This document shows positions 41,385 to 51,100 of a stretch of 64,000 nt of DNA, piece by piece. The notes under the pieces were generated by a model. The model was given only the letters and a program-made list of their open reading frames with translations. It was not told where the DNA came from and did no database searches. The stretch covers positions 124,001-188,000 of the forward strand of contig JAEWSH010000051.1 in assembly GCA_023398375.1 (NCBI GenBank). The letters run 5' to 3'. Made by a program: the position numbers and the translations under genes. The number at the start of each line of letters is the position of its first letter. Positions within the stretch are counted from its first letter, which is position 1. This DNA is from Bacillota bacterium (GTDB lineage Bacteria > Bacillota > Clostridia > Lachnospirales > Lachnospiraceae).

Positions 41385-42889
41385 AAAAATCATTGATGGC
41401 CAGGCAAAAATATTTATGGATACCGATTTCGAAAGAAAAGGATATCAAAGAAGTGAAGATCTCCGTTGGGGAAGAACTTATGTGGGTTTTTCAGGTTTCC
41501 ATAGATATGGCGACAATAGAAACCGTTTATAAGAACGATTACTATACAGAGATCAATATTGAAAAATATGCCGGAAAAGTAATTACAATAGAAGGTGAAG
41601 TTCCGAAAGCATTTCTGAATGCTGTAATGCAGGATGATGAGCCACCAAAGGAAACGGAAGAACCTGCATGTGTTCATTTTTCTGCGAAAAGCGGCTGGAT
41701 TAACGATCCAAACGGCCTTTATTATCAGAATGGTATTTACCATTTATATTTTCAGTATAATCCTTTTAATACGATATGGGAGAATATGAGTTGGGGACAT
41801 GCGATAAGCACGGACATGTTACATTGGACACAGCTGGATTCTGTACTTTATCCAGATAGAGACGGAACGGTCTATTCAGGTTGTGCAGTACTGAACGAGC
41901 GCGGCTTGTTAAATCTGCCAAAAGATATCCCTTTATTCTTTTATACCTGCGCAGGTGGCAGGAATAGTTGGTCTATCGGTAAAAAATTTACCCAGAAGCT
42001 GGCTTACAGCCTGGACGGAGGTAATACACTTATTAGAATGGACGGTGTTCTGGTAGATCATATCGTAGATGAAAACAGAGATCCGAAAGTATACTGGCAT
42101 GAAGAATTAGAAAAATATTACATGATCCTGTACTTAACAGGTTACGATTATGCAATTTTCAATTCAGAAGACTTGCAGCATTGGGAAATGACGCAAAAAT
42201 TTACGCTGAATCAATGCTGGGAGTGTCCAGACCTTAGAAAGGTACCGGACGGAAAGGGCGGCAGATGGGTATTTTGGTGTGCAGATGGTTTCTATTGTAC
42301 TTGTGATTTTGACGGTAAACAGATCACAAAAATGAGTGAGGTAAAGTCTGCTTACAAGACAACACTCCCATATGCAGCACAGACCTTTTATGGTGTGGAA
42401 GACCGGGTCATTATACTACCGTGGATGAGAACAGGTAATAAGAATTGTTCCTATACTGGAATGATGGGACTGCCAAGAGAACTGGAGATCGTAAACCAAA
42501 ATGGTGTAGAAGTATTGGTGCAAAGACCGATAAGAGAATATTATGCCAATAGAAAAGAGGTCGGGCTTCCTATTATATGTGAGGAAAATACGGCTGTGGA
42601 AGTGGAATTGGATTTAGGAACTTCAGAAAAGGCCTATGTAGATGTCTTTGGCACAGTTTATGGATATGATGGGGAGACCGGAATTTGCATTGCCGGTACG
42701 AAAGAAGTTATGCTTGAGAAAAACCTGCATCAGCTCTCTTTTTTGATTGATAAAGAACTGGTGGAAATAAGTGCCTTAGAATATACGTTATATGCTGCAG
42801 TCGAAACAGAAAGCTTAAAGCAACAAGGAACTATTTTTGTTAAAAGTGCAGATGAAGGAACTAAAATAACAGCATATCTAAGTAGATAA
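41381..42889 (+). CDS. GH32 beta-fructosidase (sucrose-6-phosphate hydrolase/levanase family)
   Basis: 502 residues. ATG overlaps the preceding GH32 stop by four bases. Motifs: 'SGWINDPNGLYYQNGIYHLYFQYNP' region with nucleophile Asp (about 108), 'NRDPKVYWH' (about 232), 'WECPDL' with acid/base Glu (about 281). There is an about 90-residue N-terminal beta region before the propeller, shared with the preceding gene, so the two are related by an old duplication. No signal peptide, so it releases fructose from imported sucrose, kestose or inulin-type oligomers in the cytoplasm. It is intact and could compensate for the frameshifted neighbour. Confidence 0.95.
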   Translation: MKKSLMARQKYLWIPISKEKDIKEVKISVGEELMWVFQVSIDMATIETVYKNDYYTEINIEKYAGKVITIEGEVPKAFLNAVMQDDEPPKETEEPACVHFSAKSGWINDPNGLYYQNGIYHLYFQYNPFNTIWENMSWGHAISTDMLHWTQLDSVLYPDRDGTVYSGCAVLNERGLLNLPKDIPLFFYTCAGGRNSWSIGKKFTQKLAYSLDGGNTLIRMDGVLVDHIVDENRDPKVYWHEELEKYYMILYLTGYDYAIFNSEDLQHWEMTQKFTLNQCWECPDLRKVPDGKGGRWVFWCADGFYCTCDFDGKQITKMSEVKSAYKTTLPYAAQTFYGVEDRVIILPWMRTGNKNCSYTGMMGLPRELEIVNQNGVEVLVQRPIREYYANRKEVGLPIICEENTAVEVELDLGTSEKAYVDVFGTVYGYDGETGICIAGTKEVMLEKNLHQLSFLIDKELVEISALEYTLYAAVETESLKQQGTIFVKSADEGTKITAYLSR

Positions 42890-42941
42890 AAGTGAAAATA
42901 TATGCTTATAAACTGAAATTCTTATAACTAGGAGAAAAGAT

Positions 42942-44393
42942 ATGAAAAAATTGGAAAATAAGATTATGCTTATTACTTATGCTGATTCTATGGGAAATAA
43001 TATGCAGGAGCTTGAGGAAGTGCTTGCTATGTATTTTGAAAAAGCGATCGGAGGACTTCATATACTTCCGTTTTTCCCATCTTCTGCAGACAGAGGATTT
43101 GCACCCACAACATATAGAGAGGTAGAACCGGAATTTGGCAATTGGAATGATGTGGAACGTCTGGCAGAAAAATACTATATGATGTGCGACTATATGATTA
43201 ATCATATCTCAGCACATAGCGAGTACTATCAGGATTTCTTAAAGAAAAAAGAGGAGTCAGAATATAAAGATTTGTTTATCCGATATAAGGATTTCTGGAA
43301 AAACGGAGAACCTACAGAAGCTGAAGTGGATGCTATTTATAAGAGAAAACCAAGAGCTCCCTATGTAGATGCACTTTTTGCGGATGGAACAATTGAAAAA
43401 ATATGGTGTACGTTTGATGAAGAGCAGATAGATATCAATTGTAAATCAGAGGCAGCAAAGAAGTTTATCAAGGAAAATCTGGAATGTCTGTGTGCACATG
43501 GAATGTCTATGATACGACTGGATGCTTTTGCCTATGCTACTAAGAAGGCTGGGACAAGCTGCTTTTTTATTGAACCTGATGTATGGGAGTTTTTGACTGA
43601 TTGTGAGAAAATAACCCAGTTGCATGGTGTGGAGATATTACCTGAAATTCATGAGCACTATACGATGCAGAAGAGAATTGCTGAAAAAGACTACTACGTG
43701 TATGATTTTGCGCTGCCAATGCTGCTAATCAATGCATTATACTATGGTCCGACCAAATATCTGAAGCATTGGTTGGAAATCTGTCCACGGAAACAATTTA
43801 CAACACTTGATACGCATGACGGAATCGGGGTCGTAGATGTAAAAGATCTGTTGCCGGATGAGGAGATCGAAAGGACCAAAGAAGATATTTTTAAATTTGG
43901 TGCTAATGTGAAAAAAGTGTATAATACAGCAGCATATAATAATCTGGATGTCTATCAGGTCAACTGTTCCTATTATTCGGCGCTGGGTAATGACGATGAC
44001 TCGTATTTGCTGGCTCGTGCAGTACAGTTCTTTGCACCAGGGATTCCGCAGGTATATTATGTTGGACTGTTAGCAGGGAAAAATGATCTGAAACTGTTAG
44101 AAGAAACAAAAGTAGGTAGAAATATTAACAGACATTATTATGAAATGGAAGAAATAAAAGAAGAAGTAAAACGTCCGGTAGTACAGAAATTAATAAAGCT
44201 TATGGAATTCAGAAATATGCATCCCGCATTTAACGGATCTTTTGAACTGCTTGACTGTCAGGAAAATGAGCTTATCATTAAGAGAAAGAAGAATGATAGC
44301 TGGGTTATACTAAAGGCTGATTTTGATACCAAAAATTTCGAAATTACCTATAACGATACTGATACTGCAGAAAATTGTTTATTTCACTTATAA
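42942..44393 (+). CDS. gtfA: Sucrose phosphorylase (GH13_18)
   Basis: 483 residues, the normal length. ATG follows TAGGAGAA. Family marks: 'IMLITYADSMGNNMQELEEVL' at the N-terminus, 'GGLHILPFFPSSADRGFAP', nucleophile in 'MIRLDAFAYATKK', acid/base in 'EILPEIHE', 'TLDTHDGIGVVD', and the loop 'GRNINRHYY' typical of sucrose phosphorylases. It converts sucrose and phosphate into glucose-1-phosphate and fructose in the cytoplasm and so saves ATP. It links the transporter and the fructokinase gene in this cluster. Confidence 0.95.
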   Translation: MKKLENKIMLITYADSMGNNMQELEEVLAMYFEKAIGGLHILPFFPSSADRGFAPTTYREVEPEFGNWNDVERLAEKYYMMCDYMINHISAHSEYYQDFLKKKEESEYKDLFIRYKDFWKNGEPTEAEVDAIYKRKPRAPYVDALFADGTIEKIWCTFDEEQIDINCKSEAAKKFIKENLECLCAHGMSMIRLDAFAYATKKAGTSCFFIEPDVWEFLTDCEKITQLHGVEILPEIHEHYTMQKRIAEKDYYVYDFALPMLLINALYYGPTKYLKHWLEICPRKQFTTLDTHDGIGVVDVKDLLPDEEIERTKEDIFKFGANVKKVYNTAAYNNLDVYQVNCSYYSALGNDDDSYLLARAVQFFAPGIPQVYYVGLLAGKNDLKLLEETKVGRNINRHYYEMEEIKEEVKRPVVQKLIKLMEFRNMHPAFNGSFELLDCQENELIIKRKKNDSWVILKADFDTKNFEITYNDTDTAENCLFHL

Positions 44394-44416
44394 TAAAGAG
44401 AGATGCAGCAGGGATA

Positions 44417-46615
44417 ATGGATAAAATAAAATTAGAAGAACTACTTTCAAAAATGACAGTGGAAGAAAAAATATACCAACTGGTTCAGCTCGATGCATCT
44501 CTTTACAGCAAGGATGCAGCAATTACTGGTCCGAAAGCAGCATTAGGAATAAGCGATGAAGTGATTGAAAACATAGGCTCTGTTTATAATGTATACGGGG
44601 CAGAAAATGTGAGAAAAATTCAGGAGGATTATCTGAAAAAGAGCAGATTAAAAATACCGATTCTTTTTTGTGCAGATGTGATTTACGGGCATAAAACTGT
44701 TCTGCCGATTCCGTTGGCTTTTGCCTGCTCATGGAACCCGGATAAAGTAAAAGCAGGAATGGAAATGGTAGCAAGGGAAACAACAGCAGCTGGGATTCAT
44801 GGTGTCTTTTCGCCAATGGTAGATTTGGTTCGTGACCCTAGATGGGGGCGTGTCATGGAGTCTACGGGAGAGGATGCTTATCTGAATAGTATCTATGCAA
44901 GGGCAGAAGTAGAAGGTCTTCAGGGGAATCTGGATCTATGGCATGTAGCTTCATGTGTCAAGCATTTTGCGGCTTATGGCGCTCCGGAAGCAGGGCGAGA
45001 ATATAATACAGTAGATATGTCGGAAAGAAAATTGAGACAGGATTATCTGCCTGCCTATCAATCAGCTGTGAAGGCCGGCTGCAAGATGGTCATGAGTTCT
45101 TTCAATACGGTGGATGGAATTCCAGCATCGGGAAATCAATGGTTAATGAGAAAACTTCTAAGAGAGGAATGGGGATTTGGCGGAGTAACGGTATCTGATT
45201 ATGCAGCCATTCAGGAATTGATTTTTCATGGAATAGCAGAAGATGAGTATGAGGCAGCTAAACTTGGAATGGAAGCGGGCATTGATCTTGACATGCAAAC
45301 GTCAATGTATGCAAATCATCTGAAATCACTAATTCAAAGAGGAGAAGTGAAAGAAACACTTATTGACGAAGCAGTCTTAAGAATCCTAAATCTAAAAAAC
45401 GAGCTGGGGTTGTTTGAAGATCCTTTCCGAGGTGCCGGCCAAAGAGTTGAAAATGAGATCCTGTATGCGGATACGAATAGGAAAATAGCACTTGGTCTCG
45501 CTGAAGAGTCCATCGTCTTATTAAAGAATGAAAATAATATCCTGCCGATTGCCAGACATAAAAAAGTAGCATTAGTTGGACCGTATGCAAATGAAAAATC
45601 GCTGGTTGGTCTATGGGCCCTCACTGCGGAACGCGACAGAGTGATTACCTTTAAAGAAGCGATGGAGAGCAAAGCAGGTGAAAACATAGCATATGCATAT
45701 GGCTGTGATATACTTGAAGAGGATTCTATACTTTTGGGACTTGGACTTCCAGTAGAAAAAAAGGAAGAAAGAGAACCTGAAAAAGATCTTGCAGAAGCAC
45801 TGAAGAAAGCTGCTGATGCAGATATTATTGTAGCTGCATTGGGGGAACATACCTTGCAGAGCGGAGAGGCTGCCAGCCGTACGGATTTAACAATCAACAG
45901 AATACAAATTGAATTACTGGAACAATTACACCAACTGAACAAGCCGATTGTATGTGTACTGTTCAGCGGAAGACCGTTACTGTTAGATGATATACTAGAC
46001 AAAGTGGATGGTTTGGTGGAAGCCTGGTTCCCGGGGACAGAAGGGGCAATGGCACTTGCAAATATTTTATATGGAGAAGTAAATCCTTCTGGTAAACTTA
46101 CGATGAGTTTTCCAATGAATGTTGGACAAATACCTGTGTATTATAATGAATTTAATACAGGACGGCCGATAGCCAGGTTAGGGAAGCAGTCGAAATTTGT
46201 TTCAAAGTATCTGGATGTACAGAACGAACCAAGATATCCGTTCGGGTTCGGTTTGTCTTACACGGAATTTAAATATGGTGAAATAAAATTAGATTCTGAC
46301 AAGGTAGAGCAACATAAGGGAATAACAGCAACGATTTCAATTGAAAATGTTGGAAAAGTGAAAGGAAAAGAAACCATACAAATGTATATTCAGGATATGA
46401 CAGGAAGTGTTGTAAGACCAGTGAAAGAATTAAAAGGATTTCAGAAAATCGAGTTGGAACCTGGAGAGAAAAAAGAACTGGAATTCCAGATAAGCAAAAA
46501 TGATTTGCGCTTCTATACTAAGAATATGAAATATGAAGCGGAAAAAGGAAGATTTAAACTATTTATGGGAGGAAGCAGCAGGGATTGCAGAGAAACATTT
46601 TTTCAATATTGCTAA
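44417..46615 (+). CDS. GH3 beta-glucosidase/beta-xylosidase (canonical domain order)
   Basis: 732 residues from ATG at 44417; an in-frame ATG upstream overlaps the end of gtfA and has no ribosome site. N-terminal barrel with 'MTVEEKIYQLVQL', 'GIHGVFSPMVDLVRDPRWGRVMESTGEDAY', 'KHFAAYGAPEAGREY' and nucleophile motif 'VTVSDYAAI'; then the alpha/beta sandwich ('AEESIVLLKNENNILPI', 'YPFGFGLSYTEF') and a C-terminal fibronectin III-like domain. No signal peptide. It probably splits glucose or xylose from plant glycosides. Its order is the reverse of the GH3 protein at 28.7 kb. Confidence 0.94.
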   Translation: MDKIKLEELLSKMTVEEKIYQLVQLDASLYSKDAAITGPKAALGISDEVIENIGSVYNVYGAENVRKIQEDYLKKSRLKIPILFCADVIYGHKTVLPIPLAFACSWNPDKVKAGMEMVARETTAAGIHGVFSPMVDLVRDPRWGRVMESTGEDAYLNSIYARAEVEGLQGNLDLWHVASCVKHFAAYGAPEAGREYNTVDMSERKLRQDYLPAYQSAVKAGCKMVMSSFNTVDGIPASGNQWLMRKLLREEWGFGGVTVSDYAAIQELIFHGIAEDEYEAAKLGMEAGIDLDMQTSMYANHLKSLIQRGEVKETLIDEAVLRILNLKNELGLFEDPFRGAGQRVENEILYADTNRKIALGLAEESIVLLKNENNILPIARHKKVALVGPYANEKSLVGLWALTAERDRVITFKEAMESKAGENIAYAYGCDILEEDSILLGLGLPVEKKEEREPEKDLAEALKKAADADIIVAALGEHTLQSGEAASRTDLTINRIQIELLEQLHQLNKPIVCVLFSGRPLLLDDILDKVDGLVEAWFPGTEGAMALANILYGEVNPSGKLTMSFPMNVGQIPVYYNEFNTGRPIARLGKQSKFVSKYLDVQNEPRYPFGFGLSYTEFKYGEIKLDSDKVEQHKGITATISIENVGKVKGKETIQMYIQDMTGSVVRPVKELKGFQKIELEPGEKKELEFQISKNDLRFYTKNMKYEAEKGRFKLFMGGSSRDCRETFFQYC

Positions 46616-46702
46616 AATGAAACAATGTGAACTGGCGTTTTTCTTAAAGTTTTGATAATATAACAATATATAAAAAGAAGAAAAGAGAGAGGACAGCAGA
46701 AT

Positions 46703-47671
46703 ATGGGAAAAAAATATGATGTCATCGCACTGGGCGAATTATTGATTGATTTTACGGATAACGGTGTGAGCGCACAAGGAAATACAATCTTTGAAGCAAA
46801 TCCGGGGGGAGCACCCTGCAACGTGCTTGCCATGTTAAATCGCCTGGACCATAAAACAGCATTTATCGGAAAAGTCGGAAAAGATATTTTTGGTGAGAAG
46901 TTGAAGAAGACACTGGAAGCGATAAATATTGATACGAGTAATCTGTTAGTGGACCAAAATGCAAGAACCACGTTGGCATTTGTACAAACCTTTGCAGATG
47001 GAGACCGAGATTTTTCCTTTTACCGAAATCCGGGTGCGGATATGTTATTAAGAGAAGACGAATTAGATGAATCCATGCTTCAAAGCACCAGAATATTTCA
47101 TTTCGGTACTTTGTCGATGACACATGAAGGGGTAAGAGAGGCGACAAAGAAGGCAATTCTGATCGCGAAAGCTAGTGGAGCACTCATTTCATTTGATCCG
47201 AATTTAAGAGAACCATTATGGAATTCACTGGAGGAAGCGAAGGAACAGGTACTATACGGAATCGGGCAGTGTGATATTCTTAAGATATCAGATAATGAGA
47301 TTCAATGGCTGACTGGTGAAACAGATTTTACCAAAGGGGTAGAGAAGATTCGGAAAATAAATAATATTCCATTGATTCTGGTATCCATGGGAAAAGAAGG
47401 AAGCCGTGCCTATTACAGGGATTCTTATGTAGAAGTGAAACCTTTCTTACAGGAAAATACCATTGAAACAACAGGAGCCGGAGACACATTTGGCGGTTGT
47501 ATCCTGCATTTTGTCTTAGAAAACGGACTGGACAACCTGAATGAAGAAAATTTGCGTCAAATGCTGACATTTGCAAATGCGGCAGCCTCTATCATCACGA
47601 CCAGAAAAGGAGCATTACGTGTGATGCCGGAACGTGAAGAAGTAGAAAGTCTGATACAAAAAAGACAGTGA
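46703..47671 (+). CDS. PfkB family fructokinase
   Basis: 322 residues; ATG follows AGAGAGGA. Ribokinase-fold marks: 'YDVIALGELLIDFT', PfkB signature 1 'NPGGAPCNVLAMLNRLDHKTAFIGKVGKDIFG', signature 2 with catalytic Asp 'TTGAGDTFGGCILHFVL'. It resembles ScrK-type fructokinases that phosphorylate fructose with ATP to fructose-6-phosphate. As the last gene of the cluster it takes the fructose released by GH32 enzymes and sucrose phosphorylase into glycolysis. Confidence 0.93.
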   Translation: MGKKYDVIALGELLIDFTDNGVSAQGNTIFEANPGGAPCNVLAMLNRLDHKTAFIGKVGKDIFGEKLKKTLEAINIDTSNLLVDQNARTTLAFVQTFADGDRDFSFYRNPGADMLLREDELDESMLQSTRIFHFGTLSMTHEGVREATKKAILIAKASGALISFDPNLREPLWNSLEEAKEQVLYGIGQCDILKISDNEIQWLTGETDFTKGVEKIRKINNIPLILVSMGKEGSRAYYRDSYVEVKPFLQENTIETTGAGDTFGGCILHFVLENGLDNLNEENLRQMLTFANAAASIITTRKGALRVMPEREEVESLIQKRQ

Positions 47672-47824
47672 GTTCAGCTCTTAATGAGTCTGGCAATGAA
47701 CATGCTTCATACTCAGGGGAATTGATTTTTATTCCTATCAAGATCATTCAGACGAAAAGAAAGAATTAGATCGGATTTTCACTAATTAGAAAGTGAGAAA
47801 AGTACTATTGAGGAAATAGTAAGG

Positions 47825-47861
47825 TGCGCGCTTATTAGATAAATAATATAATAAGCGCGCA
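47825..47861 (+). terminator. Strong hairpin downstream of the sucrose cluster
   Basis: TGCGCGCTTATTA (47825-47837) and TAATAAGCGCGCA (47849-47861) are perfect 13-base arms around an 11-base loop, followed by TCAATTTTA. It is 150 bases after the fructokinase stop. Confidence 0.7.
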
Positions 47862-47926
47862 TCAATTTTATCTAAGTCTAAAACAGCACTTTATTCGTTT
47901 TTCTGAAAGTTATCATAGAACTTGGC

Positions 47927-48130
47927 TTCGTCAATTTGCACATATGCATACAAAACAAAAATTGATGCACAACATAATTTGGTGAGCAACTGTATGAAGC
48001 CGCTGGTACTTAGAACATGTATTTTATGTTCTTATGTACCATTGCGTGCTGAATCCAAGCGGAAGCGTGTTGCGAATGAACTATGTTGTGTATCAAATTT
48101 GCACTAGCATAACTTGTGCAAATTGATGAA
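47927..48130. mobile_element. 204-bp imperfect palindrome, MITE-like element or structured RNA
   Basis: The ends 47927-47942 and 48115-48130 are 16-base inverted repeats with one mismatch (core TCAATTTGCACA/TGTGCAAATTGA). Inside, TTGATGCACAACATA and TATGTTGTGTATCAA pair with one mismatch, and the centre has AGAACAT/ATGTTCT and GGTAC/GTACC. No convincing coding region is present (a 61-codon frame crosses it but has no ribosome site). It lies between two convergent genes. The size and layout fit a non-autonomous miniature transposon, but no target duplication was recognised. Confidence 0.55.
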
Positions 48131-48143
48131 TTTATATTATTCG

Positions 48144-51100
48144 CTATTTATGTAGGTTCTTATTTGCTGTAGATAACATCAATTTGATACGATTCAATTG
48201 GTTTACCTCACTTGCACCAGGGTCGAAGTCAATGGCTACGATATTGGACATCGGATGTCTGCGGCGTAATTCTTTAATGACACCTTTACCGACCACATGA
48301 TTTGGAAGACAGCCAAAAGGCTGTGTACATACAATATTGTTAACCCCATCATGAATTAATTCTAACATTTCACCTGTTAAGAACCAGCCTTCACCAGTCT
48401 GGTTACCGATGGATACGATTGGTTTCGCATAATCGACTAATTCTGTGATATGTGCAGATGGCGAAAAATGTTTACTTTTTAAGAATGAACGGTTCGCTGT
48501 TCCACGGAATAGTTCGAGTGCCTTGATTCCAAGTTTGGAAACCATCGCTGCCTTTTTACTGGTACCTAGTTCTTCGGCTTTATAAATCTGATTGTAGAAG
48601 CAATATAGCATGAAATCAAGTAAATCCGGGACTACTGCTTCGGCACCTTCTGATTCTAATAATTTTACCAGTTCATTGTTCGCAACAGGAGAGAATTTAA
48701 CAAGAATCTCACCAACAATACCAACGCGTGGCTTTTTAATGTCTGTTATCTCAACTTGATCAAATTCAGCAATCATTTCCCGACACATTTTTTTGAATGT
48801 ATGATAGCTTAGATGTTTCCTGGATACGAATGCAATGCACTTCTGATTCCATTTAGCATGTACTTTATTAACGGAACCCGGAACAACTTCATAAGGTCGC
48901 ATGCGGTATACACAACGCATGAAAATATCTCCGAAGATAGCACCATATACAAGACGGAGAAGAAGATCCGGTGTTAATTGGAATCCCGGATTCATCTCTA
49001 ATTTGGATAAAGAGATGGAAATAACAGGAATATCCGGATATCCGGCTTTTTCTAAAGCACGGCGGATGAAACCGATATAATTCGTGGCACGGCAGCCGCC
49101 GCCAGTCTGGGACATGATAATTGCCAAACGGCTCGTATCATACTTACCGGACAATACAGCTTCCATAATCTGACCGACAACAATCAGGGAAGGATAACAG
49201 GCATCGTTATTCACATATTTTAGTCCAACATCAACAGCCCCTTTATTATCATTGTTCAGTACCTCCAGGTTATATCCGGATGCCCGGAATGCGGATTGCA
49301 GGATATCAAAGTGAATCGGAGACATCTGAGGGCATAAGATTGTATAATTGTCTTTTCGCATTTCCTCTGTAAAGAGAACACGGTTCATGGCAGAAGACTG
49401 AAGCTTACGCATCTGATGCTTTCGTTCTCTTACCTGGATAGCAGATAATAAAGAACGTACACGGATCCGTGCAGCACCTAGGTTATTCACTTCATCAATT
49501 TTCAGGCAGGTATAAATTTTATCAGATCTGGATAGGATGTCATTGACCTGGTCTGTGGTTACAGCATCAAGACCGCATCCAAATGAATTTAATTGAATAA
49601 GGTCGATGTTATCCGTTGTCTTCACATAACTTGCAGCAGCATATAGTCTGGAATGATACATCCACTGATCAGAAACGATAAGCGGACGTTCCGGTTTGGC
49701 CAGGTGTGACACAGCATCTTCTGTTAATACGGCTATATCATAGGAATTAATCAGTTCTGGAATTCCGTGGTTGATTTCAGGATCAATGTGATACGGTCTG
49801 CCGGCAAGCACGATACCTCTTTTTCCTGTTTCATTCAGATATTGAATGACTTCTTCTCCTTTTTTCTGGATATCAATATGTGCAGCATCTAATTCAATCC
49901 AGGCTTTTTTTGCAGCATCTGCAATCTCAGAATGAGCAATTTCTGGGAAAGCCTTTACCAGAGCTTCTGTAACAGTAGTCAGGTTGGTAAATGCCATAAA
50001 AGGATTCTTAAAGTTTATATGCCCCTGACCGATTTCGTCGATATTGTTCTTGATATTTTCAGAATAAGAAGTAACAATAGGACAGTTGTAGTGGTTGTTT
50101 GCCTCTTCGAACTCATTTCTTTCGTAGAAAAGAGATGGATAGAAGATGAAATCTAGTCCTTGCTTAATCAGCCAGGTAACATGACCATGAGCCAGCTTTG
50201 CAGGATAACATTCTGATTCACTGGGAATGGATTCTATCCCTAACTCATAAATTTTATGTGTTGAACTTGGTGACAGCACTACCTGGTATTTTAATTCTGT
50301 AAAAAAGGTATACCAGAATGGATAATTCTCATACATGTTCAATACACGTGGAATTCCAACGCGTCCTCTGACAGCTTCGTCAAGTGGAAGCGGTTCGTAA
50401 GTAAAGAGACGTTCTAACTTATATTCATATAAGTTTGGTACATTATTAGCATTTTTTTGTTTACCAAGGCCACGTTCACAACGGTTTCCGGAGATATACT
50501 GACGACCGCCGGTAAATTTATTAATGGTAAGGCGGCAACTGTTGGTACAGCCTTTACATTTTGCCATACTGGTAGAGAATTCCAAGGTATTTATCCTGTC
50601 TATAGAAAGCATGGTTGTCTTGTAATGATCTTCTGACTGATATCGTTCTCTTGCGATCAGTGCCGCACCGAAAGCTCCCATAATACCTGCGATATCGGGT
50701 CTGATTGCTTCACAATTTGCAATTTTTTCAAAACTACGAAGAACGGCATCATTGTAGAAGGTACCACCCTGTACCACGATCTGTGTACCAAGTTCAGACG
50801 CATCGGACACTTTAATGACTTTAAATAGTGCATTTTTAATAACAGAATAAGCAAGACCTGCAGAGATATCTGACACGTCAGCACCTTCTTTTTGTGCTTG
50901 TTTTACTTTGGAATTCATAAATACGGTGCAACGTGTTCCCAAATCAATAGGATGTTCTGCAAATAATGCTGTTTTGGCAAAATCTTGTACGCTATAATTC
51001 AAAGATTTTGCAAAAGTCTCAATGAAAGAACCGCAGCCGGAAGAACAGGCTTCATTTAACTGTACACTGTCCACTGTCTGGTTCTTGATTTTAATACATT

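Noticed and set aside
45334..46002. 222-codon minus-strand frame inside the GH3 gene
   Set aside because: It is an antisense shadow of the GH3 sandwich domain with Ser-rich low-complexity translation and no ribosome site.
47922..48107. 61-codon open frame across the 204-bp palindrome
   Set aside because: No ribosome site, Cys-rich unnatural composition, and the DNA is explained by the inverted-repeat structure.
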